A stretch of DNA of 43,406 nucleotides from an uncultured Bacilli bacterium (lineage in GTDB: Bacteria > Bacillota_I > Bacilli_A > RF39 > UBA660), in NCBI GenBank assembly GCA_934131005.1, contig CAKOYV010000010.1, positions 1 through 43,406 on the forward strand, given 5' to 3'. Shown piece after piece: positions 32,691 to 41,771 of the stretch. The position numbers and the translations under genes are program-made. A model generated the notes under the pieces. That model did no database searches, was not told the DNA's origin, and saw nothing but the letters and a program-made list of their open reading frames with translations. The stretch's first letter is position 1, and every line of letters starts with the position of its first letter.

Positions 32691-33101
32691 TCTCATTCCT
32701 CCTGATAAATCACTAGGATAACTATCCATAAATTCTCCCAAGCCATAATTGCTTAACAAATTTTTAACATATTCAATATTCTCTAAAGTAAGACATTTCT
32801 GTATTTTTAAACCAATCAAACAATTATCCAAAATAGATAGCCAAGGAAACAAACAATCACTTTGAAACATATAGCCAATTTTATTATGCTTATCATCAAA
32901 ACTAATCTTGCCACCACTTTCCTTATCAAGACCACCAATAATATTAAGTAAAGTAGATTTTCCACAGCCACTAGGACCCACAATAGCCGTTATTTCTTTA
33001 TCATAAATATCAAAAGATACATCTTCAATAGCAAGTATTTCTCGCTTTTTAGTAAAATATCGCTTAGATAAATTATCAACCTTTAAAATACATTTACTCA
33101 T
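32676..33101 (-). pseudogene. ABC transporter ATPase, N-terminal half (interrupted by element 1)
   Basis: The ATG at 33099-33101 overlaps the stop of the binding-protein gene (ATGAGTAA), showing the original operon coupling. The half-protein has the N-terminal strands, Walker A GPSGCGKST near residue 43, the Q-loop (MFQSDCLFPWL) and the signature LSGGMRQRV. It then reads one foreign residue (Gly) and a TGA inside element 1. Walker B and the H-loop are in the other half at 27478-27819. The missing part is exactly recovered, in frame, if element 1 is removed. As it stands it cannot hydrolyse ATP. Confidence 0.93.
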
Positions 33102-33815
33102 TATTAAAATATTTTGTATAAATTAAATCATTATAAGGAACGTATGAATCAAGCTCATTAGCCTCTATAACAATATCTTGAATATGCTTCCATTCATCTT
33201 CATTAATAGAAATATCATCTCTCCATGCATCTCCATCTTTATATCTATCAATAATTGTTACTAAATTATTTAAAGCAGTATCTGGAAAATAGTCGATAAT
33301 ATTATTAGCAATATCTGAAGAAGTATGAGTATCAACATATTCAAGAGCTCTATTAATAGCCCTAGAAAAACCTTTTATAACTTCTGGATTATTCTTAATA
33401 TAACTCTTTTTAGCATTATAAGCAGTGTATGGAACCTCTCCACCTAACTGTCCCAGGTAGCCAACAATATATCCAAGTCCTTGTTTTTCCATTTCTGTAG
33501 CATTAGGTTCAAATAAAGTAACAAAATCACCAACGCCACCAATAAACGCACCACCCATAGCAGAGAATGCAATTGAAGTATCAATTTTTAAATCTTTATT
33601 AGGATCAATTCCAGCATTACGAAGTGTCCATTCTAAAGTCATCTCAGGCATACCACCACGACGACCACCAATTATGTACTTACCCTTAAGGTCTTCAAGT
33701 TTAAAATTATCTATTTTTTCTCTAGAAACAATAAAAGAACCATCACGTTTAGTTAGACCCGCAAAAGTTTGAGGGTAATCTTTTTCTCCCTTGTTGTAAA
33801 CATATGTTGTTGCCA
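33094..33815 (-). pseudogene. ABC substrate-binding protein, C-terminal part (separated by element 2)
   Basis: The frame starts at the repeat (GGCAAC side) and reads ATTYVYNKGEKDYPQTFAGL, TKRDGSFIVSRE, GGRRGGMPEMTLEWTLRNAG and GAFIGGVGDFVTLFEP to TAA at 33094, about 240 residues. These are typical of NMT1/THI5-like (NitT/TauT) solute-binding proteins. It has no signal peptide or start of its own; a GTG at the junction is fortuitous. The N-terminal part lies at 41772-42086. Joining both across one repeat copy gives 1008 nt, a 335-aa protein of normal family length. Confidence 0.92.
33800..33814 (+). repeat. Left junction repeat of element 2
   Basis: ACATATGTTGTTGCC matches the right-end copy at 41785-41799 in 13 of 15 positions. 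The sequence to its left is host gene and to its right is element. Confidence 0.75.
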
Positions 33816-33914
33816 CTTCCGAAAAATAGTGACAAATGTCAAAAAAATTGGTAAAATATATGTATAATTTGAAATTTACTTATAAATATATCTGATCAAA
33901 AAGGAGGAAAGAAA

Positions 33915-34412
33915 ATGGATGATTATAAGATAGCAGTTATTTATGGTAAAGATGACCAAGAAAAAAATATAAAAGATGGAATGATTGAGGCCTTTGGAGA
34001 TATTCATGATCAAGATTTGTTACATATCGACTGTATTTTAGAGCACGCAAGAAAGAAGTATCCCGAAGTAGCAGTCTTTAAACAATTAACAGATCGCCAT
34101 AGTCCTGAAGCAGTAGCATATTTCTATACCCAACTAGGAAATGCTGTATTCTTTAATAGTACTAAAGAATCAGAAAAATATGGATACTCAGGAGTATTAA
34201 TGCTTCCAGATGATTTAACAGATAACCAAATTCAAAGTTTGCAAAATCTATCTAAGAAAATATCTAAGTATAGCATATCTATCTCTTACGATTTTAAAGT
34301 AGAAGATGGAATCATAGAATGTCAAGAAATAAATTCTTTAAATCAAGAAACACCAGAAGAATTATTAAAAAAATATTTTGCTAGATCATCAAAAGTCCAT
34401 AAAAGTAGATAG
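33915..34412 (+). CDS. Unknown 165-aa protein, relative of the 20552 gene product
   Basis: The first gene of element 2. The soluble acidic protein has YKIAVIYGKDDQEKNIKDGM, an AVAYFYTQLGNAVFFNS stretch, YSGVLMLPDDLTDNQIQSLQ, and a basic C-terminus (RSSKVHKSR). The middle and end line up by eye with the 203-aa chromosomal protein at 20552 (hydrophobic stretch, LP/IP turn, T-x-NQI). AAAGGAGGAAAG precedes the ATG. Upstream are TATAAT at 33862-33867 and a perfect TGACA-aa-TGTCA palindrome at 33830-33841, a possible operator or recombinase site. A terminator follows. Function unknown. Confidence 0.75.
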   Translation: MDDYKIAVIYGKDDQEKNIKDGMIEAFGDIHDQDLLHIDCILEHARKKYPEVAVFKQLTDRHSPEAVAYFYTQLGNAVFFNSTKESEKYGYSGVLMLPDDLTDNQIQSLQNLSKKISKYSISISYDFKVEDGIIECQEINSLNQETPEELLKKYFARSSKVHKSR

Positions 34413-34428
34413 CAATTCTATAAGAAAC

Positions 34429-34464
34429 AAAACCTCGTTTTCATGAAATAGATACGAGGTTTTT
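34429..34464 (+). terminator. Terminator hairpin related to the IS end at 43249
   Basis: A perfect 10-bp stem, AAAACCTCGT (34429-34438) with ACGAGGTTTT (34454-34463), then T and ATG. The right arm with its flank, AAATAGATACGAGGTTTTTA, differs from the IS left end at 43268 onward at one position, suggesting an IS-end relic reused as a terminator. Confidence 0.8.
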
Positions 34465-34514
34465 ATGTTAAAAAAATTTATATCTAAATTATATCTTTAA
34501 TATTTTTTCTATGG

Positions 34515-34520
34515 TATAAT
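34515..34520 (+). promoter_or_regulatory. Extended -10 promoter of the M6 metallopeptidase gene
   Basis: TATAAT preceded by TGG, 23 bases before the start codon; no clear -35. AAAGGAGCGG is the ribosome binding site. Confidence 0.5.
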
Positions 34521-34543
34521 GAAAATAAAGGAGCGGATATCTA

Positions 34544-37500
34544 ATGAAAAAAATAAATATAATTTACTTAAAAATATTTCTAATTATCTTTATAAACCTT
34601 GTATCTCTTAATCAAGTAAAAGCAGAAGAACTAGAAGATGGAATATATATAATAAGAAGTTCTATTTCTAATAATTATGTCCTAGATTTAAATAATGCTA
34701 GTACTAATAATGGGACAAATATTCAATTATATAATAATAACAATACTGATGCTCAAAAGTGGTATATAAAAAGAATTTCTAATAATAATTATACTATCGC
34801 AACACAGTTAAATAAAAATATGGTTATAGATGTAGCAGGAGGGATTAAAAAAGATAGAACAAATATTCAATTGTATCACTCTAATAATACTAAAGCCCAA
34901 AGTTGGAATATAACCAAAACAAAAGATGGCTATTATCAAATAGCATCAAACTTAGATAATAATTACTTAATTGATTTAAGTAATGGTGTTACTAATAATA
35001 GAACTAATATTCATCTGTATCACTCTAATAATACTAAAGCCCAAAAATGGATTTTTGAAAAGATAGAATTAGCCAATTTAGACAGTGGAGATTATACTAT
35101 AAAAAGTTCTTTAAATAAAAATTATGCTATTGATCTAAGTGGCGCTAATGTCGTAAATAATTCTAATATTCAACTTTATTACACTAATAATACTAAAGCT
35201 CAAAAGTGGCATCTAGAAAAAAACAAAGATAATACTTATACTATAACTTCTAGTTTGAATAACAATTATGCAATAGATGTATCAGGAGCTAATACTAAAG
35301 ATAAAACAAATATTCAATTGTATCACTCTAATAATACTAAAGCCCAAAAATGGCGTATATATAAAACAGAAGATGGTTACTATTCACTAGCAACTGCCTT
35401 AGATTTTAATAAATTTCTTGACTTAAATAATGCCACTACAGCCAGTGGTGCTAATATTCATCTGTATCATGCTAACAATACTAAAGCTCAAAAATGGCTA
35501 ATTGAAAAAGATTATCCAACTAAAGAACCATCTGAACCATCTGATAATTATATTCCTGAACAAGAAAAAAATTCTAACTTTACTAATTTAGTAATATTTG
35601 CTAAATTTAATGATGATAATCGAGATATATTTAATGCATCCTATCAAAATGGAAGCTATAGTGCAAATAACTGGACTAGTATAAAGAATATGTATAACAA
35701 AAATGTTCAGTATACAGGATATGATGATTCTTTTAAAAATTACATAAATACAATAACTGAAGGTAAAATAAATGTAAATAATGTCTTCATTCAACAATCT
35801 ATGGATCTAACTAAAGTAAATACTTATACTTTAAAGAAAAATAAACAAGATTATTCATCTGGAGATGGTATTGTATCTGAAATAATAGAAGCCCTAAAGC
35901 AGGGAGAAATAAATAATAATTATGGACAAATAAAATATGATAATGCCAAAGAAGGCATTTTAGATAATCTAACAATTATAATTCAAGGGGAATCAAACGC
36001 AAACTCTATTAATGAAGATTTACTTGTAAATCATAAAGCTAATTATGGTAGTAATGAAACAATTAATAACAAACAAGTTTCTTCGTACATAATTCTAAAT
36101 TCAGCGACACTAGTCTCAAACACTGGCGCAATAGCCGTAGGAGGTCATCAATCAGGAGTAATTGCTCATGAATTTCTTCATACTCTAGGACTTCCAGATT
36201 TATATCGAAAAACGGGAACTGGTATGCCAGTAGGACCATGGGATATAATGGCGTCAGTAAGCTATTTAAAACAATATCCCTTAGCATACCTTAGAGCCAA
36301 GCAGGGATGGATAAAATCTAAAACTATTACTAAAAGTGGTACTTATACACTAAATAGCCAAGATGCTCTAGATGGTAATAAAGTATTTATTTTAAAAACA
36401 CCACTATCAGATAGTGAAGAAATAGTCTTAGAATATCGCAAAAAGGCAACAAAATTAGGCCAAATAGATTATAGTATTCCATCTTCTGGATTACTTATGT
36501 ATAGAGTAGATAATAAAATAGAAGACAATTCAAATATTAAAGGGGATAATTATATCTATGTATATAGACCTAATATCACTGATAAAGATAGTGCAACAGA
36601 CAGTAATTTTTCATTTAATGGATCGACAGTAAACAACGTTTATAACGCAGCACTAAATCCCGACAATAATAAGACATCTTATGGAAGTACAAATTTAGCA
36701 TCTGATTTCACAGAAAATACCCTATACTATTCATCAGGACAAAATAGTGGTATTAAAATAAGTAATGTTGCATATTCATCTACTAAACAATCCATAACAT
36801 TCGATATAGACTTTGCCAATTATGAAAACAAAGACATCTGGCAATCTATTGATAGCGTATCAACCAAAGCTGTTAATGACAAACATTCTTTGTATCTAGA
36901 CGAAAATAACAACATCTATGTAACTTACTATACTAGCGATAAAGAAGTTTATGTTAAAAAATATACCAAAACTAACAATATAAAACTAGGAGATACTATT
37001 AAAAATAGTGAATTATCAACTATAACAACTTATAAAAATAATACATATTTAGCCGTAAGAAATGCACTTACCAATGGTGTAGATTTATATATATTAAAGA
37101 ATAATGCTTGGCAAAAACAAAAAACATTTAATTCAGAATATGCTCAAGATATAGCCTTTATAAAAGGTGATAACAATCTCTATTTAGCCTATAATTCTAC
37201 TAAACAATTAAAAATAGTAGATATAGATAATAATAAAGAACTAGCAAGCAAAAACTTCAGTTATTTAACTAACCCTAAATTAACTTATTATAATAACAAA
37301 ATTTATATAGCCTATTCTGATTACTTTAATCAAGACAATCACGCCAAACTAATTAGCTATAATATGCAAGGAGAATTAAAAGAAGAAGTATCTCTAAACA
37401 TGACTGGTTCTAATATTCATGATTTAAAAGTTTATAACAATGAATTATATGCCTTATATGGCAAACAAAATACTAATCCAATTCTCTTAAAATGCACTAC

Positions 37501-37771
37501 TTCTTCTTGTAATAAAGTAGAAGAAATTCCTATCAAAAATTACTTTTCTCTATCTTTAAATATAAATAAAACACCATATATAACTTATATAGAAAATAAT
37601 ACTACAACTCCTAAGACTAAAATAGTTAAATTAGAAGATGGTAAATTTATGGAATATAATAATACTTTAGAATTAGGAATTACTAATTTACAAATCCAAA
37701 ACAATACAACTAGTCTCTATGCTCTATATAATATTAATAATAATTTATACCTAAAAACAAAACAATTATAG
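34544..37771 (+). CDS. Secreted ricin-lectin M6-family metallopeptidase
   Basis: This is the main cargo of element 2, 1075 aa. A signal peptide (IYLKIFLIIFINLVSLNQVKA) is followed by ricin-B-type lectin repeats (about residues 31-330). These consist of about seven units of the pattern NYxIDLSG...TNIQLYHSNNTKAQKW, enough for two beta-trefoils, and probably bind glycans. The catalytic domain (about 345-750) resembles immune-inhibitor-A M6 peptidases. It has the zinc site HEFLHTLGLPDLY near residue 542, then GPWDIMAS and PLAYLRAKQGWI. The C-terminal 320 residues are repeats with YLAYNSTKQLKIVDI-like units, possibly a beta-propeller. No sorting signal is seen, so it is secreted. Host glycoprotein cleavage is a guess. 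Confidence 0.9.
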   Translation: MKKINIIYLKIFLIIFINLVSLNQVKAEELEDGIYIIRSSISNNYVLDLNNASTNNGTNIQLYNNNNTDAQKWYIKRISNNNYTIATQLNKNMVIDVAGGIKKDRTNIQLYHSNNTKAQSWNITKTKDGYYQIASNLDNNYLIDLSNGVTNNRTNIHLYHSNNTKAQKWIFEKIELANLDSGDYTIKSSLNKNYAIDLSGANVVNNSNIQLYYTNNTKAQKWHLEKNKDNTYTITSSLNNNYAIDVSGANTKDKTNIQLYHSNNTKAQKWRIYKTEDGYYSLATALDFNKFLDLNNATTASGANIHLYHANNTKAQKWLIEKDYPTKEPSEPSDNYIPEQEKNSNFTNLVIFAKFNDDNRDIFNASYQNGSYSANNWTSIKNMYNKNVQYTGYDDSFKNYINTITEGKINVNNVFIQQSMDLTKVNTYTLKKNKQDYSSGDGIVSEIIEALKQGEINNNYGQIKYDNAKEGILDNLTIIIQGESNANSINEDLLVNHKANYGSNETINNKQVSSYIILNSATLVSNTGAIAVGGHQSGVIAHEFLHTLGLPDLYRKTGTGMPVGPWDIMASVSYLKQYPLAYLRAKQGWIKSKTITKSGTYTLNSQDALDGNKVFILKTPLSDSEEIVLEYRKKATKLGQIDYSIPSSGLLMYRVDNKIEDNSNIKGDNYIYVYRPNITDKDSATDSNFSFNGSTVNNVYNAALNPDNNKTSYGSTNLASDFTENTLYYSSGQNSGIKISNVAYSSTKQSITFDIDFANYENKDIWQSIDSVSTKAVNDKHSLYLDENNNIYVTYYTSDKEVYVKKYTKTNNIKLGDTIKNSELSTITTYKNNTYLAVRNALTNGVDLYILKNNAWQKQKTFNSEYAQDIAFIKGDNNLYLAYNSTKQLKIVDIDNNKELASKNFSYLTNPKLTYYNNKIYIAYSDYFNQDNHAKLISYNMQGELKEEVSLNMTGSNIHDLKVYNNELYALYGKQNTNPILLKCTTSSCNKVEEIPIKNYFSLSLNINKTPYITYIENNTTTPKTKIVKLEDGKFMEYNNTLELGITNLQIQNNTTSLYALYNINNNLYLKTKQL

Positions 37772-37794
37772 AACTTTAATTTGATAATTAATAG

Positions 37795-37823
37795 TTGACA
37801 ACGCATCAAAAATATTATAGAAT
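37795..37823 (+). promoter_or_regulatory. Promoter of the element 2 M23 gene
   Basis: TTGACA at 37795-37800, a 17-bp spacer and TAGAAT at 37818-37823, 25 bases ahead of the start codon. Confidence 0.7.
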
Positions 37824-37848
37824 ATATGCCCAATGAGGGGGCAACTAT

Positions 37849-38598
37849 ATGCAAATTAAAGACTATTTTAATAAAATTAACAATTATCTAAAAAAAATAA
37901 GCAATTACTTAAAACAAAATAAATTAAAAATTAATATTCTTTTAGTAATTAGTATTATTCTAATTGGTTTAATAATTATAAATGTTGATGAATCTAGCTT
38001 AAATTCTCTATTTATAAATTATGAAGATAGTCTTGTTATTAATGAAGTAAATACCCATAAAGAAGATAAGAAAGAGGATACAACAATAACAACTTCAGAT
38101 AATAATAATCAAACTGTAGAAAAAAATAAAGCAACTTTTGTAAATAATGTTGCTAATCTAAATAACTGGACTTTCCCAGTAGCAGGCAATTATGCTATTA
38201 CAACTTATTATAGTTATTCTCACAAAGCAATTGATATATACAGTTACAATGGCTATGGTGCTAATATCTTAGCAGCTAATAACGGAACTGTAATAACTGT
38301 TAATAATAGTTGTACTAGAGGAGATGCTTCTTGTAATGGAAGACGTGGTAATTATATTGTCATAAATCATAATGCCGGTAATTATTACACTGTTTATATG
38401 CATCTATCCCAAACTAAAGTAAATGTTGGTGATACAGTAACCGCAGGTCAAGTAATAGGTGCTATGGGTAATACTGGTTATGTAATCCCAGCCCCTACAT
38501 ATTCTAATCCTTATGGAGGAACTCATCTTCATTTTTGCCTTTTCAAAGGTGAACCTTATCGCGGAGGGTATGCTATAAATCCTTATACGGTTTATTAA
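37849..38598 (+). CDS. Membrane-anchored M23-family peptidase
   Basis: This 249-aa protein has a basic cytoplasmic start, one membrane segment (INILLVISIILIGLIIINV, about residues 40-58), a linker and a C-terminal lysostaphin-like domain. Zinc and catalytic residues are visible in SHKAIDIY (HxxxD), YTVYMHLSQ and GTHLHF. The catalytic part is close to that of the core peptidase at 12330 (shared SCNGRRGNYI and VYMHLS), but it lacks the LysM and G5 domains. It is likely a peptidoglycan endopeptidase. GAGGGGG is the ribosome binding site. The recombinase gene follows 43 bp later. Confidence 0.88.
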   Translation: MQIKDYFNKINNYLKKISNYLKQNKLKINILLVISIILIGLIIINVDESSLNSLFINYEDSLVINEVNTHKEDKKEDTTITTSDNNNQTVEKNKATFVNNVANLNNWTFPVAGNYAITTYYSYSHKAIDIYSYNGYGANILAANNGTVITVNNSCTRGDASCNGRRGNYIVINHNAGNYYTVYMHLSQTKVNVGDTVTAGQVIGAMGNTGYVIPAPTYSNPYGGTHLHFCLFKGEPYRGGYAINPYTVY

Positions 38599-38641
38599 GC
38601 ATATTCTCTTTTTTTTCGCATAATATACCAAAGGTGATATC

Positions 38642-39778
38642 ATGGATTTAAGAGAAGAATTATTACAAGGAAAAAGCCTCTATGAACTTCCCTTAAAAGT
38701 AGTATATTATGCCCGAGTAAGTACAGAGAATGATACTCAAACAACTTCTATTCTAAATCAAACAACTTACTTTCAAAATTATATCAAAAACATCCCAAAG
38801 TGGCAGTTATATAAAGGATATATTGATGAAGGAATAAGTGGAAAAGCTATTAAAAATAGAGGAAAATTTCAACAAATGATTATTGATGGGCTAAATTGCC
38901 AATATAATTTAATCTTAACTAAAAGTGTCTCACGTTTTGCTAGAAATACAATTGATAGCATCAAATATACAGATATACTAAAAGAAAAAGGCATAGGGGT
39001 AATTTTCTTAAACGATAATATAAATACCCTAAACAGCGACAGCGAATTTCGTCTAACCCTAATGGCCAGTATAGCACAAGATGAAATAAGAAAATTATCT
39101 GAAAGTGTAAAATTTGGCTTAAAACAATCTATCAAAAGAGGCATAGTACTAGGAAACAATAATATCTTAGGCTATAATAAAAATAAAGGTAAATTAGTAA
39201 TAAATAATAAAGAAGCTAAAATAGTAAAAGAAATTTACTCTAAATTCATAACTAAAAAATATAATTATCGAAAACTAGCAAATTATATAAATGATAAATA
39301 TGAAAAAAATTTTGATAGCACTTCTATTAGAAGAATTTTAACTAACTATAAATATAAAGGATACTATTGTGGCAATAAAACAACAACTATTGATTATAAA
39401 ACTGGAAAGAGAAAAAATAAACAAGTATCAAGTTGGCTAATATATAAAGATTATAAAAATATTCCTCCCATTATTAAAGAAACAACATGGAATATAGCCC
39501 AAGATATTATAAAGATCAGAAAAAATAACAGATCCACTAATAGATACTTAAATAAAATAATATGTGCTAATCATCATAAAAAATACCACCATCTTACTAA
39601 AAAGTATAAAAATAAAATCTATAGCTATTATACTTGCCCTAACTGTGTAACATTAAATGAAGAAATATTAAATAAAATAACCTCAAAACTTCCTAATTAT
39701 CAACTAATAACCATCTATCCAAATCAAGAATATCTTAAATTAAAAGTAAAAATCTATAATAAAGATAATATTAAATAA
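38642..39778 (+). CDS. Serine recombinase of element 2
   Basis: The 378-aa site-specific recombinase has the resolvase domain (VVYYARVSTENDTQTTSI, catalytic Ser27; KSVSRFARN; ASIAQDEIRKLSE), the recombinase domain (about 170-290) and a short zinc-ribbon remnant (ICANHHKKYHH, YYTCPNC). It lacks the long coiled coil of the element 1 enzyme and is much shorter, so the two elements use distinct recombinases. AAAGGTGATATC precedes the ATG. It is the only recombinase between the split halves of the binding-protein gene, hence the probable integrase of element 2. The frame is intact. Confidence 0.93.
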   Translation: MDLREELLQGKSLYELPLKVVYYARVSTENDTQTTSILNQTTYFQNYIKNIPKWQLYKGYIDEGISGKAIKNRGKFQQMIIDGLNCQYNLILTKSVSRFARNTIDSIKYTDILKEKGIGVIFLNDNINTLNSDSEFRLTLMASIAQDEIRKLSESVKFGLKQSIKRGIVLGNNNILGYNKNKGKLVINNKEAKIVKEIYSKFITKKYNYRKLANYINDKYEKNFDSTSIRRILTNYKYKGYYCGNKTTTIDYKTGKRKNKQVSSWLIYKDYKNIPPIIKETTWNIAQDIIKIRKNNRSTNRYLNKIICANHHKKYHHLTKKYKNKIYSYYTCPNCVTLNEEILNKITSKLPNYQLITIYPNQEYLKLKVKIYNKDNIK

Positions 39779-39794
39779 ATTTTAGTTAACATAT

Positions 39795-39823
39795 TTTACA
39801 AAATTGCCCTAAGGTGTTATACT
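39795..39823 (+). promoter_or_regulatory. Promoter of the 39855-40443 gene pair
   Basis: TTTACA at 39795-39800, a 17-bp spacer and TATACT at 39818-39823 with a TGT extension. Confidence 0.65.
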
Positions 39824-39854
39824 TATATAGAAAAGTAGAAGGCAGGGTGATAAG

Positions 39855-40424
39855 ATGATTGAATATAATATTAAAAAATTAGATAATGAAAATAATAATT
39901 ACGATGAATATACCTTAACACTTTCTAATGGACGTACCATTAATTACTATGAGGCATTAAATAATCAATTCGTAAATAATATTCAACTAGTTCTAACAAG
40001 TACACATACCGTAAAGAAATTAGAAAAAAACACTATCTACATCTTCTTAAATGATAATTATAAAAATGTAGATGACTATATCAAAGCCTTCAATATTGAA
40101 TTTAGTAATTTAAAATATGAATTTATAATAAATAATGAAAAAGAACAATCACTAGCAGATAGATTAAAGAAAACTTTAGAATTAGATGCTAGAACAATAA
40201 CTAGTAATAATTATTATAAACCAGTAAAGAAAAACACTTCTGTAAATCAGTATCAAGATTATAACGAAGAAGATAATCCCTATCTAAAAAAAGAAGATAC
40301 TACCAAAATAGATAAAGAAAAACAAACAGAATTTGCTGAGTATAATGGTTATAACGAAAGATTAATAGATGATAATGTAAAAAATATTGTTACATTTAGA
40401 AAAAATAATAAAACTAATTTATAG
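39855..40424 (+). CDS. Unknown protein, related to its downstream neighbour
   Basis: The 189-aa product is not recognised. The N-terminal domain of about 95 residues (MIEYNIKKLDNENNNYDEYT to FSNLKYEFIINNEKEQ) appears related to the N-terminal domain of the next gene, which has the same order of strands and ends TYKFIVDTIEEER. The remainder is a polar, disorder-like tail rich in Asn, Lys, Asp and Tyr. No signal peptide or membrane segment is seen. GGCAGGGTGA is the ribosome binding site. The next gene follows 18 bp later; the two are probably co-expressed. Confidence 0.75.
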   Translation: MIEYNIKKLDNENNNYDEYTLTLSNGRTINYYEALNNQFVNNIQLVLTSTHTVKKLEKNTIYIFLNDNYKNVDDYIKAFNIEFSNLKYEFIINNEKEQSLADRLKKTLELDARTITSNNYYKPVKKNTSVNQYQDYNEEDNPYLKKEDTTKIDKEKQTEFAEYNGYNERLIDDNVKNIVTFRKNNKTNL

Positions 40425-40442
40425 TAGTAGGTGAGAAAAATT

Positions 40443-41759
40443 ATGAAGTATAGTATAATAAATAAAGATAATAGTATTTATGATATAAGAGTCATAAGAC
40501 TAAATACAGGAAAGTATTGCTTCTATTGGAAAAATAAAGGCCAAAAATCTATAAGTAAAGTAATAACAATCTTAAATAATGCTAATAATTTAGAACTTAA
40601 AAAAGATGAAATAGGCTTATCACTAGATGGTATTAAAGAAGAACAAGATATATCTCTAATGTTAGAAATTCTAAAAATAGAATTACAAAAGGAAGGTATA
40701 AACGTAAATGACATTACTTATAAGTTCATTGTAGATACTATAGAAGAAGAGAGAAAAATAGATAATATTTCTAATAAATTAAATATCCAAAATAGAGAAA
40801 TAGATGATAATAAAGGTAAAAAAATAGAAGAAAAATTAACAAATCAAAAAGAATTAGAAGCTAAGGATACTGGTAGAACTATAGTTAAACAAGATGAAAA
40901 TCAATATAAAAAATATTATAGTGATGGTAATAAAGTTGTTGATAATAATGCTACTTTAAGTATTGAACAACAAAAACAAAAATTATTAGCAACTTGGTTA
41001 AATGATGCTCAAAAATATCAAGAAATAGTATCATTATCTCAAGAAGAATTAGATAAAAAATTAACACAAGCCGTTCTAGCCCAAGCTAATTTAAAAGAAC
41101 ACACCTTAGATAAACCTGATGCCAAAACTCTAACTAGCAATAGCGCTAATAGATCTGTTGAGGCAAATAAAGCCATTTCTGAAGATGGTTCTTATAACCA
41201 AGAATTAGGTATCATTAAAAATAATGTCTCTAAAAGAGATGAATATTCAACTGTTGAAAGAAATAATGGTAACGTAACTATTAATACCCCACAAACAGAT
41301 GCCAATAATATTTATACTTCCAACCAACCAAATACTAATTTCTCAACTGCCTATGAGAGTCAAGATGTTGAAATAAATAATCAAGAAAAAAGCGATCAAG
41401 AAGAATTAGAAACAGTCTATTATTTAGATAACTCTGGAATTATTTATAATGAAGAAGGAAAAATAGTAGGTAGAAATGGAACTAATGGTTATATAGTTGA
41501 TACAGAAAATAATCTTTTAAAAGATAATGTCAAGATAGGTGTAATAGGGGATATTCATGATTTAAATAGAACACCTACAGAAAGTAAGGGGAATTCTCAA
41601 GCGTACAGTCATGTTAGAGTCTTAAAAAAACCAGAACGCCCCGTTTATAATAATAACAATAATAAAAGAGCAGCTTTTGTTACTATGCCAACTATTATCT
41701 TTATAATCTCTCTTTTATTACTAATAACTTCAGGAATTATTTTACTAGTAATGAAATAA
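40443..41759 (+). CDS. C-terminally anchored membrane protein, unknown
   Basis: The start is the ATG at 40443 behind GTAGGTGAG; an in-frame GTG at 40431 overlaps that site. The 438-aa product has an N-terminal domain (about 1-100) like that of the 39855 product, a long polar middle region with coiled-coil and disordered stretches (about 100-400), and a single C-terminal membrane segment (TIIFIISLLLLITSGIILLV). No signal peptide is seen, so it is a tail-anchored protein with its bulk in the cytoplasm. It ends 40 bp before the right edge of element 2. A membrane-associated partner of the 39855 protein is a reasonable but untested guess. Confidence 0.75.
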   Translation: MKYSIINKDNSIYDIRVIRLNTGKYCFYWKNKGQKSISKVITILNNANNLELKKDEIGLSLDGIKEEQDISLMLEILKIELQKEGINVNDITYKFIVDTIEEERKIDNISNKLNIQNREIDDNKGKKIEEKLTNQKELEAKDTGRTIVKQDENQYKKYYSDGNKVVDNNATLSIEQQKQKLLATWLNDAQKYQEIVSLSQEELDKKLTQAVLAQANLKEHTLDKPDAKTLTSNSANRSVEANKAISEDGSYNQELGIIKNNVSKRDEYSTVERNNGNVTINTPQTDANNIYTSNQPNTNFSTAYESQDVEINNQEKSDQEELETVYYLDNSGIIYNEEGKIVGRNGTNGYIVDTENNLLKDNVKIGVIGDIHDLNRTPTESKGNSQAYSHVRVLKKPERPVYNNNNNKRAAFVTMPTIIFIISLLLLITSGIILLVMK

Positions 41760-41771
41760 TTCCTTTTTTCA

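Noticed and set aside
33816..33841. GTG at the element 2 junction as a genuine start for the binding-protein C-part
   Set aside because: There is no ribosome binding site and no signal peptide, and the exact fit to the N-terminal part at 41772-42086 shows it is the inner part of a split gene.
34680..35510. Repeats in the M6 gene as a CRISPR or tandem DNA repeat
   Set aside because: The near-identical units encode ricin-type lectin repeats in frame; spacing and sequence fit protein repeats, not an array.
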